A stretch of DNA of 64,000 bases from Prevotella sp. BV3P1 (GCF_000479005.1 NZ_AWXC01000004.1:1-64000); one strand, 5' to 3'; positions 25,211-35,765 are shown, counted from the stretch's first letter. Program-made: numbers and translations. The notes: generated by a model not told the origin, from the letters alone.

Positions 25211-25774
25211 ATGATATTACCTATATATATTTATGGTCAACCCGTGCTTCGCAAAGTGGCGCAGGACATCACACCCGAGTATGAAGGACTGGGTCAATTG
25301 ATACAAGACATGTTTGAAACACTCGATTCGGCAGATGGCGTTGGCCTTGCCGCACCACAGATAGGAAAATCCATTCGCGTGGTGGTTATCGACCTCAACG
25401 TGTTGAGTGACGACTTTCCCGAATACAAAGATTTCAGGCGTGCATACATCAATCCGCATATTATAGAGATTGACGAGAATGCTCCCAAGGAGTCGATGGA
25501 CGAGGGATGCCTCTCCATTCCCGGCATTCATGAAGCCGTTTCGAGAACCACACGCATTCGTGTGCAGTACATGGATGACGACTTTACGCCGCATGATGAA
25601 TGGATAGAAGGCTACTTGGCCCGTGTGATGCAGCATGAGTTTGACCATCTGGACGGTAAAATGTTCGTTGATCGCATATCGCCGTTCCGTAAACAAATGA
25701 TCAAAAACAAACTGAAGGGTATGACACAGGGCAAGTACGAGTGTCATTACCGCACCAAACCCGTTCGCAGATAA
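25211..25774 (+). CDS. def: Peptide deformylase
   Basis: 187 aa. It removes the formyl group from the initiator Met of new proteins. All three motifs are present: GVGLAAPQIG (motif 1, about residue 43), EGCLSIP (motif 2, metal Cys) and QHEFDHLDG (motif 3, two metal His and the catalytic Glu). The C-terminus continues with a helix and a basic tail. It is preceded by the short AACTTGTAAACT-type repeat run. Confidence 0.96.
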   Translation: MILPIYIYGQPVLRKVAQDITPEYEGLGQLIQDMFETLDSADGVGLAAPQIGKSIRVVVIDLNVLSDDFPEYKDFRRAYINPHIIEIDENAPKESMDEGCLSIPGIHEAVSRTTRIRVQYMDDDFTPHDEWIEGYLARVMQHEFDHLDGKMFVDRISPFRKQMIKNKLKGMTQGKYECHYRTKPVRR

Positions 25775-25823
25775 AGCGTCAACAGTGCACCTGCCCGCTA
25801 AAACGGGTGCACAAGTAGAAGGT

Positions 25824-27797
25824 ATGTATCGGCATGTAGTCATCATATTCATGGCTTGTTTGTCGCTCGTGGCACGGGCGCAATACAATATAGACAAGCT
25901 GCTTAGGAATGGCCAGGTGGCCCTTCACTATGAAGACTATGTGCTGTCGATACAGTATTTCAACCAAATCATTGCCTTAAAACCCTATCTTTATGAGCCG
26001 TGGCAATATCGGGCTGTGGCAAAATTCTACTTAGATGACTTTACAGGTGCCGAAGCTGACATCTCCAAAGCCATCGAGCTGAACCCTTATATCCATCAGT
26101 TTTTTGATTTAAGGGCCATCACCAAGATCAGACAAGAGCGGTATGATGAGGCCATCGCTGACTACAATCGGGCCATCAAGCTGCAACCCAGACAACAAAG
26201 TTATTGGTTTAATCGGGCAGTCTGCCTGATGAACGAGAAGAAATACGACGAGGCATTGTTGCAGACAGATACCATCGTGCAGAAATGGGCTAACGCCGCC
26301 AACGCCTATTCACTGAAAGCCGAAATCTATCTGCATCAGAAAGATACCACGCAAGCAGCCAAGTGCTTGGACAAAAGTTTGAAGATAGATCCTTATGACG
26401 GTAACACATGGACCACACGCGCCTACATCAGTTTGGCTCGCAGGAAGTGGAAAGACGCGGACGAGGAACTCTCTAAGGCCATCCACCTGAAACCCAATGC
26501 GGCCAACAACTATGTAAACCGCGCCTTGGCCCGACTTAATTACAACAATCTTCGTGGGGCAATGGCCGATTATGACCTGGCACTCGATTTGGCACCGAAC
26601 GACTTTTTGGCTCACTACAATCGGGGATTGCTGCGTATGCAGCTGGGTGATGACAACCGGGCGATAGAAGATTTCGACTTTGTTATCAAGATGGAGCCGA
26701 AAAACGTGATGGCCATTTTTAACCGAGCACTGCTACACGACAGGACTGGCGACTTGCGCTCGGCCATTCGTGACTATTCGGCAGTGATAGATCAGTTCCC
26801 TAATTTCTGGACGGGATTGTCCTATCGTGCCAATTGTTATCGCCGGTTGGGCATGACGGCAAAAGCCGAAATGGATGAATTTCGTATCTTCAAGGCGCAG
26901 ATGGACAAGCGCAGTGGCGTTCAAAAACGCTGGAGCAACAACAAATTGAAGGCCATGCGCAAGCGCAGCGAGATTGATCCCGAGAAGTATAATCAAATCG
27001 TTGTGGCCGACGAGAACACGGTTGAGCGTGAGTATGAGAGTGAGTATCGGGGGCAGATACAGCATCGCAAGGTGGATGTCGCACGCATGCCGATGTTCGA
27101 AGTTTCGTATCTGTCGTACCATAATGGCATGAATACCTATCAGGCTTTCAACAAAGAAATTGAAAACTTTAATAATCTTCATCCCCTGAAATATCCACTT
27201 AACATCACTTGTAAGCCCGCCCAGCTGACCGAAGAGCAGTCAAAGGCGTTTCTTTCTCTGATTGATCAGCTGTCGGCTTCTATCCAAGACGCGAAGGATA
27301 TGAAGGATGTACATGCTTGGTTGTTGCAACGTGCCGTAGCATATAGCGTTACACAGAATTTTGACGAGGCTATCAACGACTTGAATGTCTATCTCGATCA
27401 AGACAGTACTTCGGCCATTGCCTACTGGCAGAGAGCGGTATGTCAGTTTATGATGAACGATTTCAATGCCTCTCATGGTGTTGATATCCAACTAAAGGCA
27501 GCCAAGACGCTCGATGATTTCAATCAAGCTATCAAGCTGGATGGGCAGAATGCCTACCTATATTATAACCGCGGCAACTTCCATGCGGCGCGCAAAGATT
27601 ATCAGTTGGCTATCGACGATTATACCAAGGCCATTGAACTGGACGGCCGGTTGGCTGAGGCTTATTACAACCGGGGAATCATTCGGCTGGAAAACACACA
27701 TACCAAAAATGCCGGGATCGCTGACTTGAGCAAGGCAGGAGAACTCGGTATTTACGACGCTTATGGCGTTATCAAACGCAAAACGGCGACAAAATAG
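25824..27797 (+). CDS. TPR-repeat protein, exported (657 aa)
   Basis: From the ATG at 25824 the protein opens with a signal peptide (MYRHVVIIFMACLSLVARAQ); an upstream in-frame ATG at 25785 would bury it, so I reject that start. Two blocks of tetratricopeptide repeats follow. The first (about 20-340) has near-perfect units such as YDEAIADYNRAIKLQP and RAIEDFDFVIKMEPKNVMA. A spacer (about 350-460) lacks repeats. The second block (about 480-655) has DFNQAIKLDGQNAYLYYNRG and YTKAIELDGRLAEAYYNRG. It is probably a periplasmic or outer-membrane scaffold for protein partners. Function unknown; the gene commonly lies next to def and thrS in this group. Confidence 0.8.
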   Translation: MYRHVVIIFMACLSLVARAQYNIDKLLRNGQVALHYEDYVLSIQYFNQIIALKPYLYEPWQYRAVAKFYLDDFTGAEADISKAIELNPYIHQFFDLRAITKIRQERYDEAIADYNRAIKLQPRQQSYWFNRAVCLMNEKKYDEALLQTDTIVQKWANAANAYSLKAEIYLHQKDTTQAAKCLDKSLKIDPYDGNTWTTRAYISLARRKWKDADEELSKAIHLKPNAANNYVNRALARLNYNNLRGAMADYDLALDLAPNDFLAHYNRGLLRMQLGDDNRAIEDFDFVIKMEPKNVMAIFNRALLHDRTGDLRSAIRDYSAVIDQFPNFWTGLSYRANCYRRLGMTAKAEMDEFRIFKAQMDKRSGVQKRWSNNKLKAMRKRSEIDPEKYNQIVVADENTVEREYESEYRGQIQHRKVDVARMPMFEVSYLSYHNGMNTYQAFNKEIENFNNLHPLKYPLNITCKPAQLTEEQSKAFLSLIDQLSASIQDAKDMKDVHAWLLQRAVAYSVTQNFDEAINDLNVYLDQDSTSAIAYWQRAVCQFMMNDFNASHGVDIQLKAAKTLDDFNQAIKLDGQNAYLYYNRGNFHAARKDYQLAIDDYTKAIELDGRLAEAYYNRGIIRLENTHTKNAGIADLSKAGELGIYDAYGVIKRKTATK

Positions 27798-27936
27798 GCC
27801 ATCGTTTTAGGCTTCAGCCATGTTTCCCCCATGGCATCAAACCCCATTTTTATAGGAATAAACAAACCAAATCGTTGTTTTATCTCAAAATAAAGCATTA
27901 CTTTTGTGTCGATTAAGATAAATAAACTAATTTGTT

Positions 27937-29901
27937 ATGGTTAAAATCACATTTCCAGATGGCTCGGTACGTGAGTACGAAAAGGGCGTAACTGGGTTAC
28001 AAATCGCCGAGAGCATCTCACCGGCTCTCGCTCGCAACGTTGTATCTTGCGGTGTTAATGGTGAGACAGTTGAGTTGAATCGGCCCATCAACGAAGATGC
28101 TACGATTGCATTGTATCGCTTTGAGGACGAAGAAGGCAAGCATACTTTTTGGCACTCTTCGGCTCATTTGTTGGCAGAAGCATTGAAAGAACTGTATCCA
28201 GGCATTCAGTTTGGATTTGGTCCTGCGATAGAAAACGGCTTCTTCTATGATGTTCAGACGGCCGATGGAACTCCTATCTCAGAGAATGACTTCCCTAAGA
28301 TTGAACAAAAAATGATGGAATTGGCCAAGAGAAACCAGCCAATTGTTCGCCATGAGCTTTCCAAGGCCGACGCTGTCAAGGAGTTTACGGCAGACGGACA
28401 GACGTACAAGGTTGAACACATCGTTGAAGATTTGGAAGATGGAAACATCTCTACTTATACGCAAGGCAATTTTACTGACCTTTGTCGTGGCCCTCATTTG
28501 ATGTCCACTGGTTTGATTAAGGCTGTTAAAATAACAAGTGTTGCAGGCGCATTCTGGCGTGGTGACGCTAAAAACTCACAGCTCACCCGTATTTACGGCA
28601 TTACCTTCCCCAAGAAGAAGATGTTGGATGAGTACCTGTTGATGCTGGAAGAAGCCAAGAAACGTGACCATCGAAAGATTGGAAAGGAAATGGAACTCTT
28701 CATGTTCTCTGACCGTGTGGGCAAGGGTATGCCTATTTGGTTGCCAAAAGGGACAGAACTTCGCTTGCGTTTGCAAGAGATGTTGCGCAAAATACAGAAG
28801 CGTTTTGGCTATCAAGAGGTCATCACACCGCATATTGGCAGCAAGAATTTGTATGTCACCAGTGGTCACTATGCTCACTATGGTAAAGACTCTTTCCAAC
28901 CCATCCATACACCCGAGGATGACGAAGAGTACATGTTGAAACCCATGAACTGTCCGCATCACTGTGAAGTGTTTGCGTGCAAACCTCGTTCGTACAAAGA
29001 CCTTCCACTACGTATCGCTGAGTTCGGTACGGTTTATCGTTACGAGAAAAGTGGTGAACTGCATGGACTAACGCGCGTTCGTTCGTTCACACAAGACGAT
29101 GCGCACATCTTCTGTCGTCCTGATCAGGTTAAGAATGAGTTCCTTCGCGTGATGGATATCATCCAAGCGGTATTCACTATTTTCCATTTTGATAACTTCG
29201 AAGCGCAAATTAGTCTGCGCGATCCTAACGATAAAGAGAAGTACATCGGTTCTGACGAGGTGTGGGCAGAAAGTGAACAGGCCATTATTGAGGCTTGCAA
29301 GGAGAAGGGATTGGATGCTAAGGTGGCCTATGGCGAAGCTGCATTCTATGGGCCTAAGCTTGATTTCATGGTGAAAGATGCCATTGGAAGGCGCTGGCAG
29401 TTGGGTACCATTCAAGTGGATTACAACTTGCCACAGCGTTTCAAACTCGAATATACGGCGGAGGACAATACCAAACAGACACCGGTGATGGTACACCGAG
29501 CACCATTTGGTTCGCTTGAGCGATTCACAGCTGTGCTCATTGAGCATACAGCTGGTCACTTCCCCTTGTGGCTTACACCCGAGCAGGTGGCCATTCTACC
29601 CATCTCAGAGAAGTTTAATGATTATGCTCAGCAAGTGGTTAAGTACTTCACGGAGCAAGATATTCGGGCCACTATCGATGACCGTAACGAGAAAATAGGC
29701 CGTAAGATTCGCGACAACGAGTTGAAGCGTGTGCCTTACATGGTTATTGTTGGAGAGAAAGAAGCTGCTGAAGGACTTGTATCCATGCGTAAACAGGGTG
29801 GCGGTGAACAAGCTACCATGAAGATGGAAGACTTCGCTGCACGCATAAACAGTGAGGTGGCCGAAATGCTTGAGGCAACCAATATCCATCCAAAAGATTA
29901 A
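27937..29901 (+). CDS. thrS: Threonine-tRNA ligase
   Basis: 654 aa, full length. TGS domain at 1-62 ([18 protein letters not shown]), editing domain with the HSSAH motif (about 73-77) and CRGPH near 185, class II catalytic core with motif 2 ([20 protein letters not shown]) and the Cys/His residues for the active-site zinc (MNCPHHC), and the anticodon domain at the C-terminus ([17 protein letters not shown]). A TACTTTTG -7 box (27899-27906) with GTTG 21 nt upstream is the likely promoter. Confidence 0.97.
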   Translation: MVKITFPDGSVREYEKGVTGLQIAESISPALARNVVSCGVNGETVELNRPINEDATIALYRFEDEEGKHTFWHSSAHLLAEALKELYPGIQFGFGPAIENGFFYDVQTADGTPISENDFPKIEQKMMELAKRNQPIVRHELSKADAVKEFTADGQTYKVEHIVEDLEDGNISTYTQGNFTDLCRGPHLMSTGLIKAVKITSVAGAFWRGDAKNSQLTRIYGITFPKKKMLDEYLLMLEEAKKRDHRKIGKEMELFMFSDRVGKGMPIWLPKGTELRLRLQEMLRKIQKRFGYQEVITPHIGSKNLYVTSGHYAHYGKDSFQPIHTPEDDEEYMLKPMNCPHHCEVFACKPRSYKDLPLRIAEFGTVYRYEKSGELHGLTRVRSFTQDDAHIFCRPDQVKNEFLRVMDIIQAVFTIFHFDNFEAQISLRDPNDKEKYIGSDEVWAESEQAIIEACKEKGLDAKVAYGEAAFYGPKLDFMVKDAIGRRWQLGTIQVDYNLPQRFKLEYTAEDNTKQTPVMVHRAPFGSLERFTAVLIEHTAGHFPLWLTPEQVAILPISEKFNDYAQQVVKYFTEQDIRATIDDRNEKIGRKIRDNELKRVPYMVIVGEKEAAEGLVSMRKQGGGEQATMKMEDFAARINSEVAEMLEATNIHPKD

Positions 29902-29930
29902 TAATAGCATAGAAGTGCCTATGGGCAGGG

Positions 29931-29990
29931 TTGACGAGAACACAAGAATATAACCTTTGAAAGGAGGGAATTTCCTTGTTTTCTCGTCAA
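29931..29990. repeat. 16-bp inverted repeat between thrS and infC
   Basis: TTGACGAGAACACAAG (29931-29946) pairs with CTTGTTTTCTCGTCAA (29975-29990), 15 of 16 positions. It lies upstream of the infC promoter and so may end or stabilise the thrS transcript, although only a weak T-rich tail follows. Confidence 0.6.
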
Positions 29991-30028
29991 TTTGTATATA
30001 TAACTACAATAAAAACTCATCTAAATAT

Positions 30029-30059
30029 TTTGCTAATTGTGGTAAAATCAGTAACTTTG
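30029..30059 (+). promoter_or_regulatory. Promoter of infC-rpmI-rplT
   Basis: TTTG at 30029-30032, 19-nt spacer, TAACTTTG at 30052-30059: exact consensus. The leader before infC is about 30 nt. Confidence 0.8.
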
Positions 30060-30097
30060 CAGCCGTTTAGCGAAAGTAAACACATTAATATAGTTGA

Positions 30098-30796
30098 ATG
30101 AAGAATGACAAATTAAGTAATCAGTACCGCGTGAATGAACAGATTCGCGTAAGGGAAGTGCGTGTTGTAGGTGACGATGGATCGCAGGTAATGCCGACAA
30201 AGAAGGCTCTGGATTTAGCTCGTCAGCAAGGAGTTGACCTCGTTGAAATATCTCCTAAAGCTCAACCGCCAGTTTGTCGTTTGGTCGACTATAGTAAGTT
30301 TCTCTACCAACAGAAAAAGCGTGCTAAGGAAATGAAGCAGAAGCAAGTGAAGGTAGAGGTGAAGGAAATACGTTTCGGACCGCAGACTGACGAACACGAC
30401 TATCAGTTTAAGCTGAAACATGCACAGGGGTTTCTCAATGAAGGCAACAAGGTTCGCGCTTATGTCTTCTTCCGTGGACGCTCCATTTTGTTTAAAGAAC
30501 AGGGAGAAGTGTTGCTCCTTCGCTTCGCCAACGACTTGGAAGAATACGGAAAAGTTGAGCAGATGCCGAAGCTGGAGGGCAAGAAAATGTTCTTGTATCT
30601 TGCGCCAAAGAAGGTTGGAGTAGAGAAGAAAAGCCAGCAAAAGCGCGACCGTGAACAAGCAATGGCAGAAGCTAAGGCCGCTAAAAAGGTTGTTCCTACT
30701 GACGGTACGTCCGCAGATGACAAACCTAAGGGTGGCTTGTTCGACAATGCTAAGAATGGTTCGGACGCATTGAAGAAACTCCAAAACGAAGAATAA
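30098..30796 (+). CDS. infC: Translation initiation factor IF-3
   Basis: 232 aa. The N domain ([20 protein letters not shown], then [32 protein letters not shown]) and C domain ([41 protein letters not shown]) are standard; IF-3 keeps the 30S subunit free and proofreads the start codon. There is an extra C-terminal tail of about 50 residues, rich in Lys and Ala, typical of Bacteroidetes IF-3 and longer than the E. coli protein (180 aa). The start is a normal ATG rather than the AUU used for autoregulation in E. coli. Confidence 0.96.
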   Translation: MKNDKLSNQYRVNEQIRVREVRVVGDDGSQVMPTKKALDLARQQGVDLVEISPKAQPPVCRLVDYSKFLYQQKKRAKEMKQKQVKVEVKEIRFGPQTDEHDYQFKLKHAQGFLNEGNKVRAYVFFRGRSILFKEQGEVLLLRFANDLEEYGKVEQMPKLEGKKMFLYLAPKKVGVEKKSQQKRDREQAMAEAKAAKKVVPTDGTSADDKPKGGLFDNAKNGSDALKKLQNEE

Positions 30797-30805
30797 ACAT
30801 TGGAA

Positions 30806-30838
30806 TGTGCGTAACGTCTTGGTATATACGTTGCCACA
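30806..30838 (+). promoter_or_regulatory. Hairpin in the infC-rpmI spacer, possible L20 control site
   Basis: TGTG-c-GTAACGT (30806-30817) pairs with ACGTTGC-CACA (30828-30838): 11 bp with one bulged C and a 10-nt loop. It is 35 nt before rpmI. In several bacteria ribosomal protein L20 binds such structures to repress rpmI-rplT; the link here is inferred from position only. Confidence 0.45.
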
Positions 30839-30873
30839 GAAGTAAATAAATAACCATTTAAAATTAACAAAAA

Positions 30874-31071
30874 ATGCCAAAATTAAAGACAAACTCCGGT
30901 GCGAAGAAGAGGTTCAGCTTTACCGGAACTGGTAAGATTAAGCGTAATCATGCTTACCATAGTCATATCTTGACTAAGAAAACAAAGAAACAAAAGAGAA
31001 ACTTAGTAGGTTACACCCTCGTAGATTCTTCTAATCTAAAGCAGGTTCGCGACTTGCTCAACTTGCGTTAA
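30874..31071 (+). CDS. rpmI: Ribosomal protein bL35
   Basis: 65 aa, very basic. [20 protein letters not shown] at the start and the [14 protein letters not shown] core are typical of L35, a 50S subunit protein. It is the second gene of the infC-rpmI-rplT operon, the conserved order in most bacteria. Confidence 0.97.
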   Translation: MPKLKTNSGAKKRFSFTGTGKIKRNHAYHSHILTKKTKKQKRNLVGYTLVDSSNLKQVRDLLNLR

Positions 31072-31108
31072 TTAACTTTTAGTCAAACAATTTAAAAGGA
31101 GAAAAACT

Positions 31109-31453
31109 ATGCCAAGATCAGTAAATCATGTAGCATCAAAAGCAAGAAGGACCCGAATACTGAAGCAGACTAAAGGTTATTTCGGAGCAAGAAAGAATGT
31201 TTGGACCGTAGCTAAGAATACTTGGGAGAAGGGACTTACCTACGCTTACCGCGACCGTCGTAACAAGAAGCGCACTTTCCGCTCACTGTGGATACAGCGT
31301 ATCAATGCTGCTGCCCGCTTGGAAGGTATGAGCTATTCTACCTTGATGGGCGCTTTGAACAAAGCAGGTATTGAAATCAACCGTAAAGTTCTTGCAGATC
31401 TCGCTGTCAATAACCCTGAAGCATTCAAGGCTATCGTTGACAAAGTGAAATAA
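31109..31453 (+). CDS. rplT: Ribosomal protein bL20
   Basis: 114 aa. [18 protein letters not shown], the Lys/Arg-rich N-terminal arm [21 protein letters not shown], and [21 protein letters not shown] are diagnostic. L20 is an early 50S assembly protein and, in other phyla, represses its own operon. An AAAGGAG Shine-Dalgarno sequence sits about 9 nt before the ATG, which is uncommon in this window and suits a very highly expressed gene. Confidence 0.97.
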   Translation: MPRSVNHVASKARRTRILKQTKGYFGARKNVWTVAKNTWEKGLTYAYRDRRNKKRTFRSLWIQRINAAARLEGMSYSTLMGALNKAGIEINRKVLADLAVNNPEAFKAIVDKVK

Positions 31454-31480
31454 TACGAATAGAAATCAACAACATAAAAA

Positions 31481-31514
31481 GAGTTGCATCTCATTTGAGG
31501 TGCAACTTTTTTTT
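31481..31514 (+). terminator. Terminator of the infC-rpmI-rplT operon
   Basis: AGTTGCATCTCA pairs with TGAGGTGCAACT (one G-U) and is followed by eight T. Confidence 0.88.
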
Positions 31515-31591
31515 GGTGCCATGCCACCAACTTCACCGGGCATTGCAACAGAATTTCTTCAGGAGGTGTTGCTCGTACGAGAGCGATTGGG

Positions 31592-33076
31592 TTACCAGTG
31601 TGGATGTTTGCGAACGTCTTGCGTGCGTTGGTCAGCACTGGAGAGGCAAAGTAAGATGTCGCCTTCTTCCAGTGGCAATTGTCCATTGGGGACCAAAATG
31701 GTCTTCCCGCGTTTCACCATCATGACGAGCGTGCCCTGCGGAACATCCATCTGTGAGAGCAAGTTGCCGTTTTCGAGCATGGCTTCTGTCAGTGTCACCT
31801 CGCGCAACTTCGACCCCAACTCTTCTGGAATCTCCACCCCAAACTCGTTTCCCGTTTTCTCTTCGGGCATGTCAAGGTTGAGCTTCTTGGCGGAGAGCGA
31901 GATGGTAGTACCCTGAATGGTAAGCGACAGCAGCGTTATGAAGAACACAATGTTGAACAGAATATCAGCACCCTCCACGCCATTGATTAGCGGATAGGTG
32001 GCAAAGATGATGGGAACAGCACCGCGCAGGCCCACCCAAGAGAGGAAAGTCTTGGCCTTGAAGGGTATGTTGCGATAGGGCAGCAGGCAGAGGTATACGC
32101 TCAGCGGTCGTGCAACGAGCATCATGAACACGGCAATGGCCAGGGCGAACAGGCTCACGCCGATGAGTTCGGACGGATTGACCAGCAGACCGAGCGTGAG
32201 GAACAACACGATTTGCAGCAGCCAGGTAAGGCCTTCCATGAAGGTGGTCATCTCGCGGCGATACGACAGACGGCAATTGCCCACCACAAGTCCTGCGATA
32301 TACACCGCCAGGTAGCCGTTTCCATTCAGCAGGTCGGTCAGGGTGAAGGTGATGAACACCATGCTCAGCAGCAAAACAGGATAGAGTGATGGGTTCGGTA
32401 GGTTGATTCGATTGGCCAGCCACACGGCCAGTCGACCGGCACCGTAGCCCAATGCGCTGCCCAACACGAATTGTTCGGCCACATCGAACAACAGGTCTGT
32501 GAAAGAAAGTTCGCCTCCCGACAGTGCCACATTCATCAGTGCGATGGTGAGCATGTAGGCCATCGGGTCGTTGCTACCGCTCTCCAGCTCGAGCATTGGA
32601 CGTAGCTTGTACTTCAGACCGATGCGCTGTGTGCGCAACAGACTGAAGACCGATGCCGAGTCGGTGGACGACATAGTGGCCGCCAGTAGCATCGACACGA
32701 TGAGCGAAAGCCTGATATCCATCCCGGCCCACTGTGAGAGTGCAAAGATAAACCAGCCAGTGAGAACGGTGGTCATGATGACACCAAGTGTGGAGAGCAG
32801 CACACCCGGGCCGATAATGGGCTTGATTTCCTTAAACTTGGTGTCCATTCCTCCTGAAAAGAGAATGACGCTCAAGGCTATCATACCAATCATCTGCGTG
32901 TCTTTCGGACTGTCGAATGTCAAGCCGAGGCCCTCGTTGCCAAAGCCCATGCCGGTAAAAAGGAACAGCAGCAGGGTGGGGATGCCGAACCGATAGCCCG
33001 TCTTACTGATGAGAATGCTAATCAGCACGAGGAACGAGCCAAAGAGAAATATGTTTTCTGTTGTAAAGGTAATCAT
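31592..33076 (-). CDS. Potassium/proton antiporter (NhaP2/CvrA-like)
   Basis: 494 aa. About 12-13 membrane segments form a CPA1-type antiporter: GIPTLLLFLFTGMGFGNEG, the ion-site region SSTDSASVFSLLR and ELESGSNDPMAYML (conserved Asp residues), and SWVGLRGAVPIIFATYPL. A cytoplasmic TrkA-C-like domain of about 75 residues follows (LREVTLTEAMLENGNLLSQM...ILVPNGQLPLEEGDILLCL). This combination is that of K+/H+ antiporters which export K+ and help with osmotic and pH control. The TAAGTTTG -7 box at 33163 down to 33156 gives a leader of about 75 nt. Confidence 0.88.
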   Translation of the reverse strand: MITFTTENIFLFGSFLVLISILISKTGYRFGIPTLLLFLFTGMGFGNEGLGLTFDSPKDTQMIGMIALSVILFSGGMDTKFKEIKPIIGPGVLLSTLGVIMTTVLTGWFIFALSQWAGMDIRLSLIVSMLLAATMSSTDSASVFSLLRTQRIGLKYKLRPMLELESGSNDPMAYMLTIALMNVALSGGELSFTDLLFDVAEQFVLGSALGYGAGRLAVWLANRINLPNPSLYPVLLLSMVFITFTLTDLLNGNGYLAVYIAGLVVGNCRLSYRREMTTFMEGLTWLLQIVLFLTLGLLVNPSELIGVSLFALAIAVFMMLVARPLSVYLCLLPYRNIPFKAKTFLSWVGLRGAVPIIFATYPLINGVEGADILFNIVFFITLLSLTIQGTTISLSAKKLNLDMPEEKTGNEFGVEIPEELGSKLREVTLTEAMLENGNLLSQMDVPQGTLVMMVKRGKTILVPNGQLPLEEGDILLCLSSADQRTQDVRKHPHW

Positions 33077-33394
33077 AGCGCGTTAAGCAAATGGTTTAAA
33101 TGTATGTCATCTTGTGAACAACTTCACCGTCCTTGGTGATTCCATTTCCCATTTGCAAACTTACATAAAATTATTAAATTATATGTTTGATTGAGCAAGA
33201 AAAGCGCTTCTTCTTCATACGAATGTCATGAATAACTCATGCCATGAAAACATGCTTCCATGTATCGTAGTTGTCATTTCCTGTACATGTCAGCCTGATT
33301 GTCATTTATTTTTCGTATATTTGCAAGTGGTTATCATGAAATAACCATTGTTCACGCTATTTTATTTACAACCAGAAATATATTTTATTTTAAT

Positions 33395-35227
33395 ATGATT
33401 CTTACACTCATTGTACTTCTCGTCACGGTCATCATGTTTGTTGTTGGTCGTCTGCGTGCCGATATTGTGGCCTTGTGCGCCCTGTCAGTGTTGCTTTTAG
33501 CTGGTATTCTAACGCCTGAAGAGGCTCTCTCTGGCTTTTCTTCCAAGGTAGTCATCATGATGATTGGCTTGTTTGTGGTGGGAGGTGCCATTCTGCAAAC
33601 AGGATTGGCCAAGGCTGCCAGCCAGCGCATCATACGCTTATCTAAGGGCAATGACATCAAACTTTTCTTGTTGGTCATTCTCACCACTTCTTTCATCGGC
33701 GCCTTTGTCAGCAACACAGGCACCGTGGCACTGATGATGCCCATCGTGGTGAGCATGGCGGCACAATCGAATACCAGTCCCGGCAAGCTGCTTATGCCAC
33801 TGGCCTTTGCCAGCAGCCTGGGAGGTATGCTCACGCTCATTGGTACGCCGCCTAACCTTGTCATTCAGGAAGCACTCACCGACGCAGGTTTTGAACCATT
33901 GTCGTTCTTCTCGTTCTTTCCCATTGGCATCGTATGTATTACCTTAGGTATCATAGTGCTGTTGCCGCTGAGCCGTATATTCCTTGGCACGGAAAAGAAA
34001 GAAGGAAGGCGCAGGAAGTCCAAGAGCAAGAGCATGGACGAACTGGTGTCCGAATATCAGTTGCAAAGCTATACGGAGGCCTACCGCATTGGCAGTCATT
34101 CGCCACTGGTGGGAAAGACGGTAGCCCAGCTTGACCTGCGCAACAGGCATGGACTGTCGATTATCGAAATCAGGAAAGAACTAACCAATACCAATCGTAT
34201 TATGCGGCAGGTCAAGCAAAGTGTGCCAAAGCCATCTACCGTGCTGCGCGTTGGTAACCTGCTGTACCTTGCAGGTGACACCGACAAGATGGAAGCCTTT
34301 GCTGCAGAAAATGGGTTGGCTAAGCTCGATGACAGTTCGGTTGACTTCTATGACATTGGTATGGCTGAGCTGGTGTTGATGCCCAATTCGCGCATCAATG
34401 GCATACGTCTCAAGGATTCGGGCATTGGCGAACAATACAATATCAATGTAGTCGGAATCCGCCGCCATGGCGATTATATGCTGAAGAACCTTGCCGATCA
34501 GAAGCTTTTGGCTGGCGACGTGCTGCTGGTGCAAGGCTTGTGGAGCAACATCGACAAGTTGGACATGGATGATAGCGACTGGGTGGTGTTGGGCAGGCCC
34601 ATTGAACAAGCCAGCAAGGTAACGCTCAACTATAAGGCACCCGTTGCTGCGCTCATCATGTTGCTGATGGTATGCATGATGGTATTCGACTTTATTCCCG
34701 TTGAACCGGTTACTGCGGTCATCGTGGCGGGATTGCTTATGGTGCTTACAGGTTGTTTCCGAAATGTCGAGGCGGCCTACAAAACCATCAAATGGGAGAG
34801 CATCGTGCTCATTGCTGCCATGATGCCCATGTCCATTGCCTTGGAGAAGACGGGTGTTTCGACTCTTATATCCAGCTCGCTGGTCAATGCCTTGGGTAAC
34901 ATGGGTCCCATGGTGCTGCTGGCTGGGGTTTATTACACTACCACACTCTTAACCATGTTCATCAGCAACACCGCTACGGCCGTGCTCATGGCACCCATCG
35001 CCATGTCGGCGGCCTCACAGGTTGGAGTAAGCCCTTACGCCTTCCTTTTTGCCGTGACGCTGGGCGCCAGCATGTGTTTCGCGTCGCCTTTTTCCACGCC
35101 ACCCAATGCGCTGGTGATGAAAGCCGGGCAATACCAGTTCATGGACTATATCAAGGTAGGTTTGCCCCTACAGCTGCTCATCGGTCTGGTGATGACGTTT
35201 GTGCTGCCCTTGCTGTTCCCGTTCTAA
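33395..35227 (+). CDS. SLC13-family permease with TrkA-C domains
   Basis: 610 aa from the ATG at 33395; the longer frame from 33299 is ruled out because a TATATTTG -7 box (33316-33323) lies inside it. Membrane block 1 has GFSSKVVIMMIGLFVVGGAIL and the SNTGTVALMMP motif, followed by IGTPPNLVIQEAL. A cytoplasmic insert (about 200-400) contains two TrkA-C-like units (GSHSPLVGKTVAQLDLRNRH and MPNSRINGIRLKDSGIGEQY). Membrane block 2 has SNTATAVLMAPIA and FSTPPNALVMKAG. Such proteins carry sulphate, dicarboxylates or similar anions. The substrate is not visible. It differs in architecture from the SLC13 protein at 14.8-16.3 kb. Confidence 0.86.
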   Translation: MILTLIVLLVTVIMFVVGRLRADIVALCALSVLLLAGILTPEEALSGFSSKVVIMMIGLFVVGGAILQTGLAKAASQRIIRLSKGNDIKLFLLVILTTSFIGAFVSNTGTVALMMPIVVSMAAQSNTSPGKLLMPLAFASSLGGMLTLIGTPPNLVIQEALTDAGFEPLSFFSFFPIGIVCITLGIIVLLPLSRIFLGTEKKEGRRRKSKSKSMDELVSEYQLQSYTEAYRIGSHSPLVGKTVAQLDLRNRHGLSIIEIRKELTNTNRIMRQVKQSVPKPSTVLRVGNLLYLAGDTDKMEAFAAENGLAKLDDSSVDFYDIGMAELVLMPNSRINGIRLKDSGIGEQYNINVVGIRRHGDYMLKNLADQKLLAGDVLLVQGLWSNIDKLDMDDSDWVVLGRPIEQASKVTLNYKAPVAALIMLLMVCMMVFDFIPVEPVTAVIVAGLLMVLTGCFRNVEAAYKTIKWESIVLIAAMMPMSIALEKTGVSTLISSSLVNALGNMGPMVLLAGVYYTTTLLTMFISNTATAVLMAPIAMSAASQVGVSPYAFLFAVTLGASMCFASPFSTPPNALVMKAGQYQFMDYIKVGLPLQLLIGLVMTFVLPLLFPF

Positions 35228-35352
35228 AGACTCTGCATGCTTTTCATGAGGCATGCTTGGCCTTCGTAACGCCCAATTTTATTGTTTTGACAACAGCATG
35301 GGCAAATGGGTTTGAAAGGTTGTGTGTGGAAATCACGATGCTCAACTATGAT

Positions 35353-35765
35353 GAATTTTCTTGACAACGAACCTCTTCATATTTGACGTATTTCCCAACA
35401 ACCTTTTCAGTCGTTGCAAATACGGTTAGCATGCGAATGGTTTATAAGTAATTATAATACAATAAGTTATAAATCTTTTCACTGCTGGCCTACTGTCTTT
35501 CATGCATTTTTAAGCCAAAAGCAATGCTTTAAGGTTGTAAATCGCATGCTTTTGTCCTGTTAACCCATGCCTATTGGTCGTCAAAAGGATGCATCTGTGT
35601 ACACAAAACCATTACTTTATGGGCATAAAACAAGTTTTCTGACTCACCAATCATTTGCTTTGCACCCCGCGTGCCTATCATTTTTTTCCAGATGATCAAT
35701 TTTGATAGGCCGTTTTTGATCCGTTTTTTTGCTAAAATTTTCAACATTTTCTGCGTTGTGATGTG
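35353..35765 (+). repeat. Long structured intergenic repeat, copy D
   Basis: It starts GAATTTTCTTGACAAC. The hairpin is reduced to CGTATTT (35387-35393) with AAATACG (35418-35424). The core has GCCAAAAGCAATGCTTTAAG and CGCATGCTTTTGTCC. The right part has GCCTATCATTTTTTTC, GGCCGTTTTTG and CATTTTCTGCGTTGTG, the last shared with copy A (CATTTTGCGTTGTA). The rest of the 822-bp gap (35766-36014) shows nothing I can assign. Confidence 0.83.

Noticed and set aside
33299-33394. Longer N-terminus for the SLC13/TrkA-C permease
   Set aside because: The extension contains the -7 promoter box and adds no sensible sequence before the first membrane segment.
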